From: Zygnema cylindricum
Taxonomy: Eukaryota; Streptophyta; Zygnematophyceae; Zygnematales; Zygnemataceae
Length of the DNA stretch: 64,000 nt
Assembly (NCBI GenBank): GCA_037447655.1
Contig: JBBHKE010003021.1
Coordinates: 1 to 64,000, forward strand
Direction: 5' to 3'
The notes under the pieces were generated by a model. The model searched no databases and had not been told where the DNA came from. It saw nothing but the letters and a program-made list of their open reading frames with translations. Positions 27,512 through 38,140 of this stretch are shown piece by piece (positions within the stretch are counted from its first letter, which is position 1; each line of letters starts with the position of its first letter). The translations under genes were made by a program, and so were the position numbers.

Positions 27512-28710
27512 CGTTTGACCTAGAGGTGTAAAAGAGTTGGGTTTGTTATAACAAAATGTCTATACGATTATGACATGGACTATCACGACCAAAAATATAA
27601 ATGCGACGTGAAAGAATAAAATATGAAGCCTCACATCACGTGGAATTTCATTATTGCATAGTAATAGTCGTATTAGTGTCCCGGAAGATCGTTCTTTTAG
27701 GAGCAATGAAACAAATGGACCTATTCGTGCTCAATATCGTTGTCTTACAAGCATGTAGACCGTCGATAAAACGCGGGTGAGAGTGGTAAAGCCAAAACAA
27801 GAGGGGCGGTGGTAACCAGAGAGGCTCAAATTTAAGAGTGGAAAAGAAGGGTACAAGCTAATAATCAATCTTTAGAAACTGGACTTCCAAAGGAGAGAAA
27901 CAAACAAAAAAAATGTTGAACAAAGTGATGTAGTGCTATTGAGTGGCACTCCGTGCATGTTTCTTTCAAAAACGAGTGGTTTCCTTGGCCAGGTAGTAAA
28001 GAAAAATACTTTACTTAAGTTAAAACATCCCTCAACGTGTTTGGGTATGTCCCCATGTGCATAAGGGTTTTTTTTTTCTGTCGTTTTCCTGTAAAACTTA
28101 GCGTTGTACTGCCTAAGTTCCAACCGTACGAAGGAATCGCAAATTTGTAGAGTACAATTTCCGTCGTCCTCAAAGTTAGGATGTACGAAAATTAGTCGTC
28201 TTGTGTTTTCAACCCACCTCGACGACAAAAAACGTCATCTTCAACCTTATATTTAAAACACATACGCGATGTGTTTTAAAATTAGGGATTTTCTATAAAC
28301 AAATAGGAACAGATATTTGCACGTGCCGTAATTTTCGAAAATTTTCACACGATTTCCAAAGACAAAAAAAAGTACATAATTCACTATGTTTTGTCTGATT
28401 CACTCTTCCAACTTCACTCTTCCGCAGTCTTTGAACAGGCGCCCATAATCCAACGGTGATAAGCGGGCAAAAACCAACAGACTGATGGTTTTTGACCATT
28501 GCCAGAGGTACTTATGTTGTTCTTTAGTCTAAAATAGACAGCAGAAGCGACCCAAACTATCATGCAAGAAGTTAAGCAAAGTTAGGCCAATGAACAGTCA
28601 TTTGAAATGCATCCTCCATATGCGTACACAGACGCAACAGACAACATTTAGGGATCCGTGAAAATCACAACTCACCCTAAGACAATGCATGATATAACAA
28701 ACATAACATT

Positions 28711-28795
28711 AAGGTTTGATGGAGTAATCAACATAAACAAACCTTAGGATAACATCTAAGGTTTGATGGAATAATCAACATAACAAACCCTAGGA
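28711..28795. repeat. two-copy tandem repeat, 47-bp period
   Basis: AAGGTTTGATGGAGTAATCAAC... at 28711 and AAGGTTTGATGGAATAATCAAC... at 28758, each ending ACAAACC(T/C)TAGG. Confidence 0.75.
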
Positions 28796-29605
28796 CAAAT
28801 GCATTAACAATGCATATCAAACACATATATAAAATAACATAAATAAATAATAACAAACAAATGCATCACACATAAACAAAAGTATAATCAAAGTATAATC
28901 AAATAATCATTATATCATTCAAAGTGCATGACCTAATCGACAACCCTAAAATACTACATCTTTGGTCCCCACTTTTCTAACAAGCATTGATGAATTCGCT
29001 AACAAAGCTCATAGCTCTATATACACTTGTGAGCTGTCAACAAATCACTAACTGTCAAAATATCCAACATAACTTCCACTAAAACATAATATCCTATTAC
29101 GACAAAATCCTAACTGGAAATTACGTAACTATCATTATCTCCTATTTAAACATGATAACCTACTATTAAGAATAAACTAATCGTAAGCGTACACCTGAAA
29201 GTCAAGCAATCGTAAGCGTACACTTGTCTGCAAATACGACACATAAATTAAAGTGTCGATATCCTCATTAATCACGTAAAATATAACTATTTTAATCAAC
29301 ACTAAATCATTAGTTCGCATAAAACAAAATATTGATGTTTCAAATAATTACACCGACGCGTCCGCAAAATACGCGTCATAAGCGACAACTCGCTTAGTCA
29401 CTTGTAGATAAATCCACGTAGTGAACCGACATCGCATATGTACGGTCCACTAGATAATGCGTCATAAAAAAAACAATGTGATCTCTTTAAAAATATCGGC
29501 GGACGCCGTCCGCCCTCCACGTGTACCTCGAACCACTGCCGAAATTAATCCGTACCTTCTAAATCTTTTCCGTACTGAATATGCGTCGTTTGCAATAAAT
29601 GCGCC

Positions 29606-29687
29606 TGTCGCAAACTGTTTTGTACGTACGACGTACTATTTTAACTTGTCGCATTCTGTTTTGTACGTGCGACGTACTATTTTAACT
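29606..29687. repeat. two-copy tandem repeat, 41-bp period
   Basis: TGTCGCAAACTGTTTTGTAC... (29606-29646) and TGTCGCATTCTGTTTTGTAC... (29647-29687); both contain the near-palindrome GTACGTACGACGTAC with one substitution in the second. Confidence 0.85.
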
Positions 29688-29931
29688 TTTGGAATATTTA
29701 CATCGGATCGCTTCGCGATCCGCCGTCCATTTCACTTGCGCATTCGGCGCCACTCAATTACTCCATTAATTTTACTCATGCATTTAATTCCCCTATCGAC
29801 AAATCCTTTCGAACCTCCATATTATATGCGGTAATTACACACGCATGCGCACGCATGTACGAAACTGAATCTTCCAAAAACAACAACTTAAACATTTATT
29901 TACCTTTTAAAAGTAAAAACACAATAGTTAT

Positions 29932-30100
29932 AGGGGGAGAAGTAGAGTTAGAGGGGCAAAGGGTGTAAAGGAGATGGTGAGAGGGAGAGGGAGAGGAAAA
30001 GGGGGAGGCGTGGCGAGAGATGGGAGAGGGAGTGGGGGAGGGAGAGAGAGACAAAAAGAGAGAGAGGGAGAGGGGGAGGGAGGAAGGGAGAGGAAGAGAT
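29932..30100. repeat. purine-rich GA/GGGA tract
   Basis: About 170 bp almost entirely of A and G on the plus strand, dominated by GGGAGAGGG and GAGAGA words. Simple-sequence DNA that could form triplex or act as a GAGA-type element; no direct evidence. Confidence 0.85.
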
Positions 30101-30789
30101 TTCTATGTCTAATCTGAATTATCTTAAATTGAATGTGCTCTAGCTCACAATGGCATAAGTTTGTTTACCTTATATTTGGTTTTTGTTCTGTATGTTGTCC
30201 TATAAACATAATTGTTTGCAACAAACTTTTCTTTCCCGTCACCTCTTCTTCAATTTTGAAATGTAATCTCCCCTATATGATTGAAAAGCCTTCTCTATAG
30301 TCCAAAGATGTACATTTATCATCATTATTACTTTAAAGAAACTATTAATACAAAAGCAGTAAAAAAATGAAAAATGTGGAATTAGAATGGTACCTATTTA
30401 TTGCGGTAGGGAGATTGTAGTGGATTATACTCCTGCCCCTTAAAGAGTTTCTTTAACTCCACTATTTTAAGATTTTTAACCAGAAAAACTCGCAACTGAA
30501 TCCATCTTTGAAACGCTAATAGTGATGGGAAGCAACAGTTTAGTTGTAGGTTTTTGTTGATATGACTATAATGTCACGTGTTTAAAGCCTGTACTTACAA
30601 TAAGATGTTACTATTTCTCTGGAATAGTATATACCTATCTAACATGACAACTTCTTTAGCCTTATTTCCCCCTCCTTCCTTTTCTCTTTTATATCAGGTA
30701 CAACAGTTTAGTTGATTTTGTGAAAAGAAGCATTGTTTGAAGATGCCTATCTTCTACTTATTTTTTAATTTATCAAAAATCAGGATCCA

Positions 30790-31052
30790 TTTGAAATCGA
30801 TTAAACGATAAAAATATTTATGTGTTGTTTAGTTTCATAGGTATGCATATTTTTATAAGTTTTTCAGTTTTTTCCCCTTTTTTGTTAAAGTGAAAGCACT
30901 TTACAAGCCCTCTATAATTATACTCAAGTGGTTTTGAAATCGATTCAACAATATAAAAATGTTTCGTTATTTTTATAAATTTTCAGTTTTTTCTTTTTTT
31001 TTTGGTTAAAGTGAAAGCACTTTATAACCCCTCCATAATTATACTTAAGTGG
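30790..31052. repeat. direct repeat, about 130 bp, two copies
   Basis: Copies start TTTGAAATCGATT at 30790 and about 30933. Both end in GTTAAAGTGAAAGCACTTTA then a CC(C/T)TC(T/C)ATAATTATACT block. Differences include length changes in the T-run. Confidence 0.75.
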
Positions 31053-31145
31053 TATATGCCTTCCTATTCATTCGAATAACCAATGTCAAAGTTGTCTGTT
31101 TCATTCTCCTGGTTCAAATGACCCTACAATTTTCCTTAACCATCC

Positions 31146-32148
31146 TGATGAAATCACTAGATTTAGGGGAGATATATTCTAGGTCTTAATTGATTAGAAT
31201 AAGCTAAAAGAAAAAGCGTAGGCAACCTGCCTCTATCTTCTCTCTCTAGCCCCCATACTTGTTGTAGTCATTGAAAGAGAGAGAGGGTAGTGGAGCCATG
31301 GTTGCCTCAGCTATTTAGGCAGGGCTAAAGAGTGACCTAAGTCACTCTCAACAAAAAGGTCGAGTCCAGCAGGACTCGAACCTCAGACCAGCAAAGCGAG
31401 GCGTAGCTGTCAGCTCTTACCAGTCTGTCGTAATAGTCCGTTAGGATACATAGGGTGTGATAACTATTTAAACACTAGCTAGATCATTAATTCGATTAAC
31501 GGAATAACAAATCGAGGACATAGAAACTTGTTGGGTTTTAAGTACGCACGAAACAAATGTACCAGACATTTGTTATTTTGAACGCCTAGCATTAAAAATC
31601 GGTTTGGATCCGACGGCCCTCATCATCGCCGAGATCTCGAAATGACCGCCTTGGCGGTTTTTAGACTTGACATGACCTATCAACACGTGTCAAGATATCA
31701 TTGAGAAGCGGGAATCTAGGGGAGCGCGAGGACAAGTGTGAAGGAGACAGACGTCCATTCCATTGGCTTGTCGTACACAGGTCGTACAAAAAGTACATCA
31801 GCCGTACTACCTTTCTATACTGTACAGTCTTTTGATTGGTTCATACATCAGTAGATAGGGGTTGTGAAAGGGGTTTAGGACTTAGAGGATTGAGGAGGTA
31901 GTCGCCTCTCTCCAAACAAGCTTCTATAAATATTGACATCTTTGCCACTTGATAACTAATCACCTGGTTGGGCGTTTTCAATGATTCTTTTTGATGTGGA
32001 CTCAAGGGAGTCCAGACTACATAGGGGTGCAATGAGATTTTCTATTTGCCTTTTTAGGCAGCAGCTGTTCTAGTTAAAAGTGTGTTAGTGAAAAATTACC
32101 TAGAGGCTTCCTGAATTTTGCAGTCCAAATGGGGGACACAAAATTGCA
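31146..32148 (+). repeat. 5' LTR of A
   Basis: 1003 bp, TGATGAAATCACTAG...AAATTGCA. TATA box CTATAAATATTG near 31925. The GTAC cluster and TTTGATTGG lie at about 31765-31840. The gag ATG is at 32129, 20 nt from the end. Confidence 0.93.
31353..31440 (-). other. tRNA-like module in A 5' LTR
   Basis: Minus strand: GACTGGTAAGAGCTGACAG (A-box-like, plus about 31407-31425), GGTTCGAGTCC (plus 31372-31382, a perfect B-box consensus), then TTTTT (plus 31353-31357). The best-preserved B box of the set. Confidence 0.65.
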
Positions 32149-32375
32149 GGTTATGGGCCCACCCTCTAAGGTGTCCATATTCAACGGACTTGGGTTCATT
32201 TAGTGGGAAGCCATGATGACAGGGGCATTGTGTGAAAAACGATACTGGGGTATTGTTAATGGACAAGTGAAACGTCTATCTCAGGGAACTCCACCAGGGT
32301 TTGGAGGAGTGAGGTTTTTTGCAAAAGCATCTGCTCCAACGAAGGAGACTGATGATGGGGACCAGCAAGAGTACC
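32129..32375 (+). pseudogene. A gag N-terminal fragment
   Basis: Starts MGDTKLQVMGPPSK in the LTR at 32129 and continues through the primer site. A stop codon replaces Tyr in the GFIYWE motif near 32199. Then EKRYWGIVNGQV and a PPGFGG stretch follow before the deletion junction near 32375. Homologous to the first 75 or so residues of D and G gag. Confidence 0.8.
32149..32163 (+). other. primer-binding site of A
   Basis: GGTTATGGGCCCACC immediately after the LTR; complementary to the anticodon arm of initiator tRNA-Met. Confidence 0.85.
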
Positions 32376-32699
32376 TTTGGTTGGGGGGAAGAGGTATATG
32401 CTGACACTTACTGATGATTGTTCCAGATATTCTAGAGTGTACTTCCTAAAAACAAAGTTTGAAACACCAAAGTACTTCAAAGAATACCAAGCGTGGAGTG
32501 AGAAGTTGCACGGAACCCCCATTAAACGAATAAGGAGCGATAATGGGGGAAAGTACACCTCTAACCAGTTTGAGGAATACTTGAGAGATGAGGGAGTTCA
32601 ACATGAGAACACTCTATCGAATTATCCAGAACAAAATGGGGTAGCTGAAAGGTTGACCCGTACTTTGGGAGATAGTGTGTGTAGTAAATTGGCAGATAA
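32376..32699 (+). pseudogene. A integrase, first part
   Basis: Integrase core fragment: GKRYMLTLTDDCSRYSRVYF, IRSDNGGKYTSNQFEEYL and NGVAERLTRTL, holding the second Asp and the Glu of the DDE triad. The first Asp region is lost in the deletion. The frame is cut at 32700 by element B and resumes at 43223. Confidence 0.85.
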
Positions 32700-32704
32700 G
32701 AAAA

Positions 32705-33606
32705 TGTTGTTTTTGAAAAGCTTTAAGTCTCAGCAAATTAGTAGGACGGCGGAAAAATAGATCTATATGGACACGCGTCATCACTTGAATCACAGTACAG
32801 GTTTTTGGCACCGACAACGCAGCTGCGACGCAGATGGAACAAGCGCAGCTGCGGTTATTTTTGATATGATCTGTACGGACGACCGCAGCCTGCGACGCAA
32901 CGGGTCAAACGCAACTGCGGATATTTTGGTACATAACAACGCAGTTGCTACGCAACAAGACAAACGCAGCTGCGATGAACTTTTGTATGTGATAACGCAG
33001 CTGCTACGAAGCTGCGGATATTTTTGAATACAAACAGGAATTGAACTGCGCTACTGCGGTTGATTCAAATCAAGTCAACGGACGAGATTCTCTAAGCCCG
33101 GCGACAAGTATTTGATTAAATAACCTGTATAGGATTCTTAGTCATATTGAGTGTGCAATGATAGATTAGTTTTAGCGTGATTAGGTGCACTTAGACCTTA
33201 GTGGCAGTTTAGTTCTTTTGGACGTATCTTGTAGGAACACTTGTATCAGCGGCACAGCACTATGTTGAAGTACAACTAAGTGAAGAGTATAAGACTTAGG
33301 ACGTAGAACATTTTATGTATCCAGACTTCCAGACTGTGTAATCTGCAGACTGTTTTTGGGAAACTTCTGAGTTGCATATCTTGGTGTATGTTTGATCAAT
33401 TGAGCTGAAACTTTGGGAGTTGTCAGCCCTTGTGATATTCTAAACTGTGGTATAGTGTGAAGCAATTTGGTTCATTGTATCAGATTTGGTGAGCTGTAGA
33501 AAACAGCTGTTTGATAGGATTCTTGATAAACTTCTGTGAGTGAGATTATGTCTACTTCCACTACTATTGCTGCTCCTCCATTTGCACCGGTGGTTGTAGA
33601 ACAACA
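32705..33606 (+). repeat. 5' LTR of B
   Basis: 902 bp, TGTTGTTTTTGAAAAG...GAACAACA. The U3 part carries an array of CGCAGCTGCG palindromes and near-copies (32818-33025). The gag ATG (33536 or 33548) lies inside the LTR. No tRNA-like module seen. Confidence 0.93.
32818..33025. repeat. array of CGCAGCTGCG palindromes
   Basis: Perfect copies at 32818-32827 and 32844-32853 and again near 32967, with variants (CGCAGCCTGCG, CGCAACTGCG, CGCAGTTGC, AGCTGCGG) between, irregularly spaced by 25-45 bp. Possible repeated binding sites in the B promoter. The 3' LTR has the same array plus one extra unit. Confidence 0.8.
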
Positions 33607-36600
33607 GGTTATGGGCCTTTCATCAAGAATTCCTATTTTCCCAGGAGAAAAATACGCGTATTGGGCGGATATGGTGGAAACACACTTCGAAAATGTTAAT
33701 CTCTTGGATATTTTGGATGGTTCACTGGCGGAATCAGATCCGTCATGGTCAAAGAAAAATTCGCAAGCTCGATCAATTCTGAAGTTTTGTATTTCAGAAG
33801 AATTGGCTATGTCACGGATAAAAATGAAAAAGGCGATCGATATCTGGAAATCTCTCAAGGATGATTTTGAAAAGGCTAATGTACAGGAAGAGCTATTTTT
33901 GGCTGGACGAATTTGGGACTACAAATACACGAGTGGCACAATGGCTGAATATTGTAACAAATTTCGAATACTAATAGATTCTCATGTTTGTGCAGGCGGA
34001 TCTTTTCCTCAGTTTCAGCAGGCTGCTTTGCTAATGAGGGGTCTTCCTAATACTATGAGAGCAGCGTCTGATAGGCTGAAACAAAAAGATAAAGCTAGCT
34101 GGACACTACAGTTAGCTATTAATTTGATATTGGAAGAGGAGGCAGATTCTAAAATTCTGAATGGTGAAAAACACGTAGAGGCATTTAACACAGAATTTGA
34201 CAAAAAAGGTCATTCTAATCAGCAGAGAAGTCAGTTTAAGCAGAACCAGAATCAGTTTAGACAGTTTAATCAAAGAGGAAATAGACAATCCTTCAATGGC
34301 TGTTTTTATTGTAATGAAAAAGGTCATGGATACAAATTTTGTCCTAAGCTTAAAAAGGCTAATGAAACAGGTCTATATAGGCCTGGTTGGCAGCAGAGCC
34401 AGTTTTATCAAGGCTTCACGGGATCGTCACAACGAGAAAATGCACTATTTTCGGCGTCTTCATCTCATCATGACGAGTCTCTCTCACTCTCTAACGAGGA
34501 GGATGATGATCTATTTGCAATGGCGGCAGCGATGGAGGGCGCTAAAGACAATGGATGGATAATGGACACGGGAGCATCGGCCCACATGTGTTGGAACAAG
34601 GCAGTTTTCAAAAATCTGACATCAACACCAGAGAAAAATATCTACTATGCATGTGGAATGAGTGTGCAAACCCGGGCTGTAGGCGATGTCTCCCTGCTAG
34701 TTGATGTGGAGGGCAAAGCTGTTGAGAGAACTCTTCATAATGTCCTTTATGTCCCAGATTTTAAGAAAAATTTGTTCTCAACGTCTTTGGTAGAAAGTAA
34801 AGGATTTGAGGTCAATCTGAAACACGGCAGGCAGGTTGTTAGCAAAAATGGGAAAATTGCGGTTACGGGAACTAGAGATGCCAGCAAAATGTATCGAATG
34901 GATATGCCCGATAATAAAGAAAATGATGTTTTGTATTTCGGTGCATTATCCTCAAATGAGCTGTGGCATAAAAGGTTAGGCCATGTGAATTATGATAGTA
35001 TGAAAAAGATGGTCACTGCTGGTAAAGTAGAAGGAATCACATTGTCAAACCAGTCACCTAAAACGTGTGATGGATGTGCACTAGGAAAAATACACAGATT
35101 ACCGTTTCCTCAGGAGTCTGAACACAGATCTACTAAACTCTTGCAACTCATTCATTCTGATGTTTTCGGCCCTGCAAAGGTACCATCTGCCGGGGGGATG
35201 AAATATATGGTTACGTTTACAGATGATTTTTCAAGGTTTACTAAGGTCTACTTCATGAAAGAAAAGAGTGAAGTCTTCACTCACTTTCAACACTACAAAG
35301 CGTGGGCGGAGAAATTACACGGTCGGCCAATTCTGGAGCTCAGATCGGATAATGGTGGAGAATATACGTCAAAAGAGTTTGAAAACTTCTTACTCAATGA
35401 AGGTATCAGTCACAAACTGACTGTCCCATACTCTCCGGAACAGAATGGGGTCTCAGAAAGACTTAATAGAACTATCACAGAGAGCTCTAGGTCCATGCTT
35501 GCGGATAAAAACGTAGATCCGAAATTCTGGGCTGAAGCGTTAAATTGTGCAGTTTATATCAAAAATAGGATAGGATCAAGATCGGTAGACACCACTCCTT
35601 ATGAGATCTGGACGGGCAGAAAACCGGATGTCAGCCACTTCAAGGTCTTTGGAAGTAAATGTTTTATTTTGGATACGTCTAATGATAGATGGAAAATGGA
35701 ACCTAAGGGATTGCCGGGGATTTTGTTAGGATATGATGATCACTCTAAAGGTTATAGAGTCTTTGTTTTTGAAAGACAGAAAATCATTGTCGCAAGGAAT
35801 ATCGTTGTGAAAGATGAACTAGACTCGATAGACTTATTTAAAATGACAGAGCAGCAGAAGCAGCAAAAAGTACAAGAATATGTCATTTTAGATAGCATCC
35901 ATAATATTGTCCAACAGATACAAAATTCACCAGTGGTTCCACCAGAGTCGGACAATAATTGGGTTCCGCAACAAGTTCGTTTCGAAGCGCAACAGCAGCA
36001 GTCAGTGCCTACGGATCGCAACCAGCGCAACAAGCGCAACGCACGGGATCCAACAATTTCAGCCTCAGAATTTCCGGGGGGAAAAAGATCCAGTAGCCGC
36101 CTGCAAGCAAGTTCTCACTTTGCGTACTCGGCAGCCTCAGGGGAGCCTCTGACCATCCGGGAAGCCTTCTCCTCACCGGAGCGGAATCACTGGATCGAGG
36201 CGGCAAACGACGAAATGAAGTCGATCATGGAGGCTCAGACATGGGAGCTTGTGGACCTTCCTCCGGATCGAAAAGCGATTGGCAGCAAATGGGTATTCAA
36301 GGTGAAGTTAATCAAGACAATACCATTGAACGATACAAGGCTAGACTTGTGGCAAAGGGTTATAACCAAAAGGAAGGAATTGACTTTGAAGAAACTTTTT
36401 CTCCTGTTGTAAGATTTCCAACAGTTAGGATTTTGCTATCTCTAGCTGCTATAGAAGATATGGAAATCCATCAAATGGATGTAAAGACGGCCTTTTTGCA
36501 TGGAGAACTAGAGGAGACCATTTACATGCAGCAGCCTGAAATGTATGCTGAACCAGGAAAAGAGCATTTAGTATGTAAACTGCTAAAATCGTTGTACGGC

Positions 36601-36980
36601 CTAAAACAGGCCCCGAGGCAATGGAATCTAAAACTTGATGAATTCTTAACTGGTCTAGGCTTTAAAAGGATAAGCTCTGATCACTCTGTCTATGTTCTAC
36701 AAGGTGAGGATGGAATAGTATATATAGCGGTATACGTAGATGATTTACTATTAGTCATCAAATCAATGGCTGAAATTAACAAAATTATAACTGCTTTGAA
36801 ATCACGGTTCGAGATGAAAGACCTCGGTGAGGCAAAATATATTTTGGGTATTCAAGTAGAAAGGGACAGGAAAAAAAGATTAATAAAATTGACTCAAAAG
36901 GAGGCTATTGGAAACATGTTAGATGAATATGGAATGCGGGGGGCAAAAGGATGTGTAACACCAATGGAGTTTCGGCAAAG
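33536..36980 (+). pseudogene. B gag-pol: gag, protease, integrase, RT; one frameshift
   Basis: Copia polyprotein. The frame from 33536 (or ATG 33548) runs 958 codons: capsid region about 30-230, CCHC knuckle CFYCNEKGHGYKFC from residue 256, protease WIMDTGASAHMC with Asp344, GAG-pre-integrase ELWHKRLGHVNY and CDGCALGK, integrase DDE at Asp542, Asp605 and Glu641, then an LTR-type linker and the start of RT. A one-base loss near 36308 shifts the frame; RT resumes in the frame open from 36241 with AFLHGELEETIYMQQPE and VYVDDLLLV. The frame then runs into element C at 36981. All catalytic residues seen are canonical. The start lies in the 5' LTR; both ATGs are in frame. Confidence 0.92.
33607..33619 (+). 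other. primer-binding site of B
   Basis: GGTTATGGGCCTT directly after the LTR; the first 11 bases match the anticodon arm of initiator tRNA-Met. Translated as part of QVMGL. Confidence 0.8.
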
Positions 36981-37164
36981 GTTAGTGTTGATATTTGGGT
37001 ATTTTCTAGGTCTGTATTAGGATAGAAAAAGAGCTGAGGCGGTCTGCCTCTAACTCCCCTATCCAAGCCCCCACACTTGTTGTAGTCACTGAAGGCTGGA
37101 TAGGGAGCTAGAGCCATGGCTGCCTAGGCTCTCTAGAGAAGACAGGGGGAGAATTAGACTTACC

Positions 37165-37250
37165 AAAAGTAGGCTGCCGGACGCAGGAATTGATCCTGGT
37201 ACCTGCCGTCCGTCAATCGGCATTAGCCGTTAGCTCTAGCCGTTAAGTCT
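37165..37250 (-). other. tRNA-like module in C 5' LTR
   Basis: Minus strand: TAACGGCTAGAGCTAACGG (plus about 37227-37245), GGATCAATTCC (plus 37186-37196), TTTT (plus 37165-37168). Identical copy in the 3' LTR. Confidence 0.6.
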
Positions 37251-37603
37251 AAGAATGATATTACGATATATAAGGTTTGATAAATATATAAATCTTTGTA
37301 TGTAGATAAATCCGTTTAACGGCTTATAGATACTTTGTACATAGATACAGTTTGATTTAGTACGAAGTACGGTATGGGGACAGAACGGATACCGCGCATT
37401 TGTTTCGATAGCGAAACGAATACCGCGCGTCGAATTTCAGCGGCTAGGATTATAGCCGGTTTTGATCGGACGGCCGCGATAGGCGCCGCGATCACGGAAA
37501 TGTACTTTTGGCGTTTTACGGTCTTTGCCACGTCAGATAACACGTGGCGTAATAACATTGGATTACGGGAATTCCGGAGATTACAGGAACTAATCCTGAT
37601 TTG

Positions 37604-37791
37604 ACACGTGTCGACATTTTGGCCATGTCGTACAATGGCCGTACAGAAAGTACACCGGCACCTGTACTTTTCTGTACGATACAGTAATTTGATTGGTGCC
37701 GTACTTCAGTAGATAGAGTTTTAGAGAGGGAATAGGACTTAGAAAATTTTGGGTAGGCAGCTGCCTCTCCCAGAGAGCACTCTGTATAAAT
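37604..37791 (+). promoter_or_regulatory. U3 promoter block of C 5' LTR
   Basis: In order: ACACGTGT (37604-37611, G-box core), five GTAC motifs (37630, 37641, 37650, 37664, 37674), inverted CCAAT box ATTGG (37692-37696) and TATAAAT (37785-37791). GTAC is the core recognised by SBP/SPL-domain factors and ACGTG by bZIP/bHLH factors; binding here is inference. The same order recurs in the other non-B LTRs. Confidence 0.6.
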
Positions 37792-38140
37792 GGCAAACTT
37801 TGGCCAGCCATATCTATCAATTTACTTGACCATTTTCAGTGATTCTTTTTGCTGCGGACTCAGGGGAGTCTAGGCTACACAGGGGTGTAGTCGGTCAGAG
37901 TTTTTGTCTGCCAGGGTGGCTGTATTTCTAAGGGAAAGTCAAAGTGGGTGAATGTGTCCAAATCTCATATTCTAACTTTGCATTCTGTGGTGGAACTGAG
38001 CACACAGAAAGTGTTATTTCACAGGGGTGAATCTATATTGGGGTTCTGACTGTCAAGGGGTCAGTCACTTGGGTTTATATTAACTTGGAGTCGGCACTAT
38101 CTAGATTAGCTTCTTTTGGATCTGCATACTCTGAGGGCCA

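Larger units (their letters stand above)
27512..31140. other. gene-free stretch with small repeats
   Basis: No coding gene supported. It holds two tandem duplications, a purine-rich tract and a direct repeat, listed separately. The open frame 29457-29834 has no recognisable motif. Confidence 0.45.

Noticed and set aside
26572-27516. Target duplication around LTR J
   Set aside because: ATTAG and CGTTT do not match, so a clean solo LTR cannot be claimed.
27600-27870. A second LINE-like fragment on the minus strand
   Set aside because: The plus-strand block GGAGCAATGAAACAAATGGA and its surroundings vaguely resemble 16690-16750, but the translation is full of stops and too short to support.
36241-37020. 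A separate RT gene
   Set aside because: It is the continuation of the B gag-pol frame after a one-base shift near 36308 and ends inside the C LTR by chance.
37316-37820. Open frames in the C LTR, repeated at 40481-40985
   Set aside because: They are identical only because the LTR is duplicated; different strands overlap and no domain is visible.
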